A stretch of 10,664 nt of DNA from Nitrospira sp. (GTDB taxonomy: Bacteria > Nitrospirota > Nitrospiria > Nitrospirales > Nitrospiraceae), in assembly GCA_024998705.1 (NCBI GenBank), contig JACOEF010000520.1, forward strand, positions 1 to 10,664, given 5' to 3'. The position numbers were made by a program, and so were the translations under genes. Shown here piece after piece: positions 6,248-10,664 of the stretch. The notes under the pieces were generated by a model that ran no database searches, was not told the origin of the DNA, and worked only from the letters and a program-made list of their open reading frames with translations. Each line of letters opens with the position of its first letter. Positions within the stretch are counted from its first letter, which is position 1.

Positions 6248-7321
6248 TCATCCTGCGGCCAAGGTCGGATAGTCGCTGTAGCCGTCAGGCCCGCCTCCGT
6301 AGAGTCGATCGTAGTTGACCTGATTGAGCGGGGCCTGTTTCGCGAAGCGCTCGACGAGGTCCGGGTTGGCGATGTACGGACGACCGTACACGATCGCATC
6401 GGCTGCGCCGCATGCCACTGTCGATTCGCCGCTCTCGCGTGTGTAGCTCCCGTTGCTCATCAATACACCCTGGAAATGCCGGCGGGCGATTGCCAGAATC
6501 GCCTGCTCCAGCGGCAAGGTGTGGTTTTCATTCCGCATTTCCAAGAATGCGATTCGTCGCCGGTTTAATTCCTGTGCGACATGGGTCACCAGCGCTTCGG
6601 GCTGGCTGTCGGCCATATCATTAAACGGAACCAGGGGAGAGATCCGCACCGCCACCCTCCCGGCGCCCCAGACGCTGATGGCGGCATCGGTGACTTCCAG
6701 CAAGAAACGAGCACGGTTGGGAACAGAGCCTCCATAAGCATCCGTACGTTCATTCACGCCGTCTCGGAGAAAGTTGTCGATCAAATAACCGTGAGCGCCA
6801 TGGATTTGCACCCCGTCGAAACCGGCCTGATGGGCGTTCTTCGCGGCGAGCCGGAACATCTCCACATAGCGAGGGATCTCTTCGGTACGGAGCGAGCGCG
6901 GGACTTCGTAGGGTTTTGCGCCTTCCAGGGTATGGGTTACGTCATTGCGAATCGCTTTCGCGCTGCTGGAGACCGGTTGCTCGCCCTCATTCAGCAGCGA
7001 GTGCGCGGCACGTCCGGGATGCCAGATCTGCAGAAAGATGCGACCGCCCTTGGCATGCACGGCGTCCGTCACACGTTTCCAGCCTGCCACGTGCGCGGGA
7101 CTGTAAATGCCGCCTTCACCGATAAAGGCGCAGGCGTGGGCATCGACCATCGTGCACTCCGTCATCATGAGGCCGCTTGAGGCTCGTTGGGAATAGTAGT
7201 CCACCATCATGTCGTTGGGAATGTGTGTGGTCCCAGCTCTTGCTCGCGTGAGAGGCGACATGACGATACGGTTGGGCAAGCGGAGATCCCCTACCTGAAG
7301 TGGCGTAAACAAAGTGGTCAT
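6248..7321 (-). CDS. nemA: Old Yellow Enzyme family ene-reductase, NemA-like
   Basis: A cytoplasmic FMN flavoprotein (357 residues) that reduces activated C=C bonds, and in relatives also nitro compounds and N-ethylmaleimide, with NAD(P)H. Visible family features are SPLTR with T25 near the flavin, LQIWHPGR (97-104), the ligand-binding pair H174/H177 with catalytic Y179 in HGAHGYL, NERTDAYGGS (190-199), R227, and the phosphate-binding GRPYIANPD (313-321). The tail YGGGPDGYSDYPTL is typical of NemA-type members. The start has AGGAAG five bases ahead, and a good promoter lies 43 bases upstream. The likely role is detoxification of electrophiles; the physiological substrate is unknown. No NemR-type repressor gene is adjacent. 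Confidence 0.92.
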   Translation of the reverse strand: MTTLFTPLQVGDLRLPNRIVMSPLTRARAGTTHIPNDMMVDYYSQRASSGLMMTECTMVDAHACAFIGEGGIYSPAHVAGWKRVTDAVHAKGGRIFLQIWHPGRAAHSLLNEGEQPVSSSAKAIRNDVTHTLEGAKPYEVPRSLRTEEIPRYVEMFRLAAKNAHQAGFDGVQIHGAHGYLIDNFLRDGVNERTDAYGGSVPNRARFLLEVTDAAISVWGAGRVAVRISPLVPFNDMADSQPEALVTHVAQELNRRRIAFLEMRNENHTLPLEQAILAIARRHFQGVLMSNGSYTRESGESTVACGAADAIVYGRPYIANPDLVERFAKQAPLNQVNYDRLYGGGPDGYSDYPTLAAG

Positions 7322-7363
7322 CGGTCTTCCTTTGGCGTAAGGGATAGCTTGTGGATGAGAGAA

Positions 7364-7391
7364 CTTATAAGCGAGATGGTGGGGGAGTCAA
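7364..7391 (-). promoter_or_regulatory. sigma70-type promoter of the ene-reductase gene
   Basis: On the minus strand TTGACT (7391-7386) and TATAAG (7369-7364) are separated by 16 bases. Transcription should begin near 7357, giving a 5' leader of about 35 bases before the ATG at 7321. Confidence 0.65.
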
Positions 7392-7659
7392 GGTAACCGA
7401 TTGACCTGCATGGGGCGACGCCGGGCGGAGCTATTGTTCATCCGCGTCCCTTCCTGTGTACAACGTCGGTCTTCGAACATTTCCTTGCAGCGATGGTCAA
7501 TTCTCACGTTCCATCTCACTCAGCGGCCCCTCGATGGATGCCCGCTCCTCCGGCGACGTCCGTTCTGAGTCATAGTTCCACGCCACGAAATCTAGAATGT
7601 CCCTGTTTCTTGGCTCCCTGGTCTGCGTTGGAGGAAGTGTTCCAGGAAGGGATGCGTCG
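7392..7659. other. intergenic region without a recognised gene
   Basis: Between the ene-reductase promoter and the stop codon of the START-domain gene I see no convincing gene. A minus-strand frame at 7497-7745 (82 codons) overlaps the coding end of the START gene, has no ribosome binding site and matches nothing I know. Its last third is rich in acidic residues, so a degraded gene fragment cannot be excluded. There is no clear intrinsic terminator for the START gene here. Confidence 0.4.
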
Positions 7660-8310
7660 CTAGCGGTGGTAGTTCGGATCCACCGCTCGCCGTTTGACCG
7701 CTTGCAGTAACGCAGGGACGCTGTCGATATTGGCTCGGTTGGCAAGCCATTTCGGCAGCATGCCGCCTGGGTCGGTGTGGAGGCGGTAGGTCAGCCTGGT
7801 GCCCGCCCCTCCATTTATGCGTTCAACTACATAGGCACCTGTGCAGATCTCGATCCGCACCACTCCGTCGCGCACTGCCGGGCCCTGCTCGTTCGCAGTT
7901 TCCCACCGGAGTTCGTACCGTCCCTGCAGTGGATCTTCCTCACGCTGCTGCCGTAACGTGTAGTCGCGATCGCTCACCAGCGGCGGGGCAATGCGTTGGT
8001 AGAGATACCAGATCGAGGGGCTATCCCGGGCGACCGTCCGGACTTCGACGATGTAGGGCATGAATTCTACAAATCGGTCCGAGTCGAGCAGGACTGCAAA
8101 CACCCGCTCGGGTGCCGCCGGGATCTCCGTGGTCGCGCGCACTTCCCTCACCGGCGAGTCGGTCGAGGAACGGGCATACACGGCGATGCCTTCGTGGTCG
8201 GTGACAAATTCCCATCCCGTGTCATCTGATGCTGATCCCGCATAGATCAGTGTTGGCAGAGCAAGACTAATCACGACGGCTCGAAGTGTTGTCAGGAGAC
8301 CATTCACCAT
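7660..8310 (-). CDS. secreted START/SRPBCC-domain lipid-binding-like protein
   Basis: A 216-residue protein with a signal peptide (hydrophobic 4-22, likely cleavage near YAGSA at 23-27), so it probably acts in the periplasm. The rest is one START-type domain of the helix-grip fold. It shows TTEIPAAPERVFAVLLD (60-76), VSDRDYTL (112-119), and a C-terminal helix region PGGMLPKWLANRAN (181-194) then SVPALLQAVKRRA (197-209), as in bacterial StAR-like proteins. These bind lipids or other hydrophobic ligands; the ligand here is unknown. The frame is open further upstream to 8631, but that part only mirrors the amine-oxidase gene in another frame. The ATG at 8310 has a weak ribosome binding site. It lies 89 bases after the amine-oxidase gene on the same strand and may be cotranscribed. 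Confidence 0.85.
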   Translation of the reverse strand: MVNGLLTTLRAVVISLALPTLIYAGSASDDTGWEFVTDHEGIAVYARSSTDSPVREVRATTEIPAAPERVFAVLLDSDRFVEFMPYIVEVRTVARDSPSIWYLYQRIAPPLVSDRDYTLRQQREEDPLQGRYELRWETANEQGPAVRDGVVRIEICTGAYVVERINGGAGTRLTYRLHTDPGGMLPKWLANRANIDSVPALLQAVKRRAVDPNYHR

Positions 8311-8399
8311 ATGTGTATTGCGCTCAGTTCTCGTTCCGGCGGACGCAGTGTGGCAGGCACTACGGGGTAGGTGTTCATTAATAAATAGCCTGTCTCCAA

Positions 8400-9509
8400 T
8401 TACTCCCTGCTCCTCTGTATTTGAAGTACTGCCTGTTCGGCTGCCGCAATGGCTCCGGCCAAGTAGCCGGGTGCCGTCGTACTCGTTTCGCTGTTGGCAA
8501 GAAACATACGGCCTTTCCAGACACCAGTCACCCAGGGCGCTCGTGCGGGTTCGGGGTGCCCGCTCGGTGAACGGTCGTCCGCTGTCGCCGTGAGAGGATC
8601 TGCGGCCCAGTCCTTGAGGAGTGTGGCGCAAGGACGGCCGGCTTCCGGTCCAAAGAGTCGAGTGAGCTGTTTAATACACGCACGAGTGAGCGCGTCCTCT
8701 CCTATGGCGGCTCGCTGATCCGCGCCTACGCCAAGAAATCCAAAGAGGGCCGGCATGCCCGAAGCAGTGGTGGCATCATGGATTTCGACAAGCGGGCCGA
8801 CCTGACTTTGAGCCGTTCCGGATAATCCGGCTTTTCGCCAAAAGGGATGTTGATAGAGAGCGAAAAACTTCGCATGGGGCGCCATCCATGTTGCTGTGTC
8901 GCGCCAACGAATGGCGGTGGCAGCGTCGATATCCGGCGTGAATGCAACCGATGAGGCGAGCAGGCGTGGGGGAAGCGCGAAGATCACGTGCTCCGCAGCG
9001 ACGTCCTGTTCAGACCCGTCGAGGGCTATGATCCTTAAAAGGACATCGAAGCGGTTGAGCGTCGCATGGGTCACTCGCATGTCGAGGTGTAGGGCTTCCG
9101 GGGGGAGTTTCTCAGAAAGGGCTGTAATTAACGCCCCGGTTCCGCCAGCCACACGCATTGATTGAGGCGATTGCGGTATTCCCTGATAGCGCTTCGGTTC
9201 CTCACGAGACGTCCTTTCAACGATCACATCTCCATCGCTCTGTTGGGGTAAGGTCGCAAGCCCCAGCTCCTCAACGAGAGCTGCCATGCCGCGCTGCATC
9301 TCCGGCCAGAACCATGAAGGGCCAAGGTCGAACCCATCCTTCGAAGACTGGCCCGCGTCATTAGTGGAGAGAATGCGACCGCCAAGTCGATCACGGGCTT
9401 CGAACAGCTGAAAGCCGAGGCCCAGCGCATGAAGCCGCCGTGCGGCGTATAGGCCCGCAAGACCGCCTCCGACAATGGCAACCGCTGTTCGGATCTCGTG
9501 TTTGATTAT
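8400..9509 (-). CDS. flavin amine-oxidase-like FAD oxidoreductase, start codon missing
   Basis: A FAD-dependent oxidoreductase of the monoamine oxidase family, about 369 residues if started near 9509. The dinucleotide-binding motif VAIVGGGLAGLYAARRL (10-26) is followed by FEARDRLGGRI, then GFDLGPSWFWPEM (59-71). The C-terminal FAD motif GRMFLANSETSTTAPGYLAG occurs close to the end. The problem is the start: between the upstream in-frame TAA (9536-9534) and the FAD motif there is no ATG, GTG or TTG. The first standard start is the ATG at 9299, which would remove the FAD-binding motif. The ATA at 9509-9507 sits where a start would be expected, and an out-of-frame ATG lies at 9520-9518. A mutated start, a small indel or a rare initiation codon are the options. 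The substrate is unknown. Confidence 0.75.
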   Translation of the reverse strand: MIKHEIRTAVAIVGGGLAGLYAARRLHALGLGFQLFEARDRLGGRILSTNDAGQSSKDGFDLGPSWFWPEMQRGMAALVEELGLATLPQQSDGDVIVERTSREEPKRYQGIPQSPQSMRVAGGTGALITALSEKLPPEALHLDMRVTHATLNRFDVLLRIIALDGSEQDVAAEHVIFALPPRLLASSVAFTPDIDAATAIRWRDTATWMAPHAKFFALYQHPFWRKAGLSGTAQSQVGPLVEIHDATTASGMPALFGFLGVGADQRAAIGEDALTRACIKQLTRLFGPEAGRPCATLLKDWAADPLTATADDRSPSGHPEPARAPWVTGVWKGRMFLANSETSTTAPGYLAGAIAAAEQAVLQIQRSRE

Positions 9510-9611
9510 CTTCTCTTCATTCCGGATGGCAGATTAGAACCTCAGGCAGGGCACTCATTAGGAGTTTCAGATTTCTGACAGCGCCTTTGTTTCAGGGGGC
9601 GAAATGGGCTT

Positions 9612-9640
9612 AGGCTACGTTCCTAGGGCGTGAGTGTCAA
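9612..9640 (-). promoter_or_regulatory. possible promoter of the amine-oxidase-like gene
   Basis: On the minus strand a perfect TTGACA (9640-9635) is followed after 17 bases by TAGCCT (9617-9612), a weak -10 box with the key T, A and final T. It would give a leader of about 95 bases before the FAD-motif frame. This suggests the gene was, or is, transcribed on its own rather than from the methyltransferase gene upstream. Confidence 0.45.
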
Positions 9641-9765
9641 TGGCGAAGGGAGTGATATCCCGGAGGCGTAGGCGCAGGCTGTCCAATGCCATGTACCAGG
9701 TGAGTGGTGAATTTATCACGCCGAGCAATTAGAAAAGATTCTCGCCCCCGTTGTTTCCACCGCTC

Positions 9766-10401
9766 CTACTTGGTTAACCGCCAGATATGTTCCGTTGCCG
9801 GGCACTTGCCCTTGAGTCCGCCGGGGACTTCAAGACGGGCCAGCAGCTTGAGGGTATAGTCGACGCTGTAATGGCGGCGGAGCTCGTCGGAGGGGACGGA
9901 AAACGGAGGCCCTGCCACGACGGTTTGGTCGTACTCATAGCCGGTGACGAGTTGTTGGGCCATTCCCGTGATGGCTTTGAGATGCGCTGTGTATTGAGGC
10001 CGCACGGATTCCGGCAGCGCGACCAGCGCGGCCCGATCATAGACCGCGTCGACGGGGCCGAGGATCTCGCGAGACAAGTCGAAGATATCGCCCATGAAGA
10101 TGTCGATCTTCTCCCCGTGAAAGAGTCTGAGCTTGCCGATGTCAGAGATGCGTGGTTTCATGCCTAACCCGGTAAAGAGCTGGGTCACGGCCAGTTCACT
10201 GAGTTCCGCCCCGGCGACCGCATAGCCGCGAGACAAGAGCCAGCCGAGATCGAGCGACTTCCCGCAGAGCGGCACAAAGATACGCCCGCCAGGCGGCACG
10301 TTCAGGGACGGAAAGTGGGCGGTCAGCAGCGGGTTGACATCGCGCTCGTGCCACCCGGTCTGGTTCATCTGCCATCGGTTATGCCAAAAACTTGCTTCCA
10401 T
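9766..10401 (-). CDS. tpm: bacterial thiopurine S-methyltransferase family protein
   Basis: A cytoplasmic S-adenosylmethionine-dependent methyltransferase of 211 residues, the usual length for the bacterial TPMT family. Members methylate thiopurines and, in several bacteria, selenium or tellurium compounds, giving metalloid resistance. Family motifs are FWHNRW (5-10), VNPLL (22-26), the SAM-binding VPLCGKSLDLGWL (43-55), GAELSELAV (64-72), YDRAALVALP (121-130), EYDQ (156-159) and GPPFSVP (164-170). The ATG is preceded by GAGGG. It is followed on the same strand by the amine-oxidase-like gene after a gap of about 256 bases. Natural substrate unknown; metalloid or thiol detoxification is plausible. 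Confidence 0.92.
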   Translation of the reverse strand: MEASFWHNRWQMNQTGWHERDVNPLLTAHFPSLNVPPGGRIFVPLCGKSLDLGWLLSRGYAVAGAELSELAVTQLFTGLGMKPRISDIGKLRLFHGEKIDIFMGDIFDLSREILGPVDAVYDRAALVALPESVRPQYTAHLKAITGMAQQLVTGYEYDQTVVAGPPFSVPSDELRRHYSVDYTLKLLARLEVPGGLKGKCPATEHIWRLTK

Positions 10402-10444
10402 GCGAATCCCTCAGTGGATGGACGGTCAGGCTGTTCCCCACGCC

Positions 10445-10474
10445 ATCCTAAAGGGCAGAGGCAGAGAGAGGCAA
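10445..10474 (-). promoter_or_regulatory. possible promoter of the thiopurine methyltransferase gene
   Basis: On the minus strand TTGCCT (10474-10469) and TAGGAT (10450-10445) are separated by 18 bases, with a pyrimidine-rich spacer. Each box matches four of six consensus bases. It is suitably placed, about 44 bases before the ATG, but the match is modest. Confidence 0.35.
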
Positions 10475-10485
10475 GGCAGCGGGGG

Positions 10486-10664
10486 CTAGAGGGATGCCCG
10501 GACAGAAGAAGATTTCGTCGTGCGCCGTTTCTTGATGGGCGTCAAAGGCTCGTCGAACAGGTCTTCAAACGAGAGCCCTTTGCGTTTCGTTTTGTAAAAA
10601 GCCCGGCTCTTGGCAATCTGGCTCCTGAGTCCGGGATCGCTCAGGACATCCAGGGTTTCTTTGA
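10486..10664 (-). CDS. C-terminal end of an unidentified protein, perhaps a Phd/YefM-like antitoxin (partial)
   Basis: Only the last 58 codons lie in the window; the gene begins beyond the right edge. The visible part starts KETLDVLSDPGLRSQIAKSR, continues with KGLSFEDLFDEPL, and ends in a basic, serine-rich tail. The pattern ETL-x-VLSDP followed by a helix and an acidic FEDLF-type segment resembles the C-terminal toxin-neutralising region of Phd/YefM antitoxins. The KRRTTKSSS tail is unusual for them. No toxin gene follows on this strand (the next gene is the methyltransferase), so a partner would have to lie outside the window. Codon use looks coding and the stop is TAG. The identity is tentative. 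Confidence 0.55.
   Translation of the reverse strand, partial: KETLDVLSDPGLRSQIAKSRAFYKTKRKGLSFEDLFDEPLTPIKKRRTTKSSSVRASL

Noticed and set aside
7497..7745. Minus-strand frame of 82 codons downstream of the START gene
   Set aside because: It overlaps the START coding end in another phase and lacks a ribosome binding site and recognisable features.
8311..8631. N-terminal extension of the START protein to 8631
   Set aside because: This part mirrors the amine-oxidase gene in another frame, while a signal peptide begins at 8310.
1..10664. Mobile elements, CRISPR arrays, tRNA and rRNA genes
   Set aside because: No transposase or integrase motifs, no regularly spaced repeats and no tRNA or rRNA-like stretches were seen on reading both strands.

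Overview
The window looks like a chromosomal piece of a GC-rich, Gram-negative-type bacterium. The left half is an assimilatory nitrogen cluster: a formate/nitrite-family channel, cyanase, a tiny winged-helix protein and a ferredoxin-type siroheme nitrite reductase, in that order. From memory, this set of genes is typical of Nitrospira (nitrite oxidisers that assimilate nitrite and cyanate), so a Nitrospira or other Nitrospirota origin is my best guess. It is an inference from gene content, not from a marker gene.

Layout. Positions 1-332 hold a sigma70-like promoter followed by a long untranslated leader. The leader contains two complete, tandem ANTAR-type antitermination modules. Each has two hairpins with six-base loops carrying A at position 1 and G at position 4, and the second hairpin overlaps an intrinsic terminator. 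Positions 333-3510 are the operon nirC-cynS-wHTH-nirA on the + strand. Positions 3572-4348 encode a protein with two CBS domains, and 4678-5847 a secreted protein resembling a glycoside-hydrolase barrel. The rest is on the - strand: a small secreted-protein gene broken by an in-frame stop (5826-6089), an Old Yellow Enzyme-type ene-reductase (6248-7321), a secreted START-domain protein (7660-8310), a flavin amine-oxidase-like protein whose start codon seems to be missing (8400-9509), a bacterial thiopurine methyltransferase (9766-10401), and the C-terminus of an unidentified protein (10486-10664).

How the genes fit together. NirC would bring in nitrite, NirA would reduce it to ammonium with ferredoxin electrons, and CynS would release ammonia and CO2 from cyanate. 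The leader suggests that transcription of the whole set passes two successive terminators only when an ANTAR-domain protein (NasR/NasT type, not in this window) is active, probably in response to nitrate or nitrite. The right half looks like a loose set of redox, detoxification and envelope genes with no evident shared pathway. Two of them show damage at the 5' end: a nonsense codon in a signal peptide and a missing initiation codon. No mobile element, CRISPR array, tRNA or rRNA was seen.
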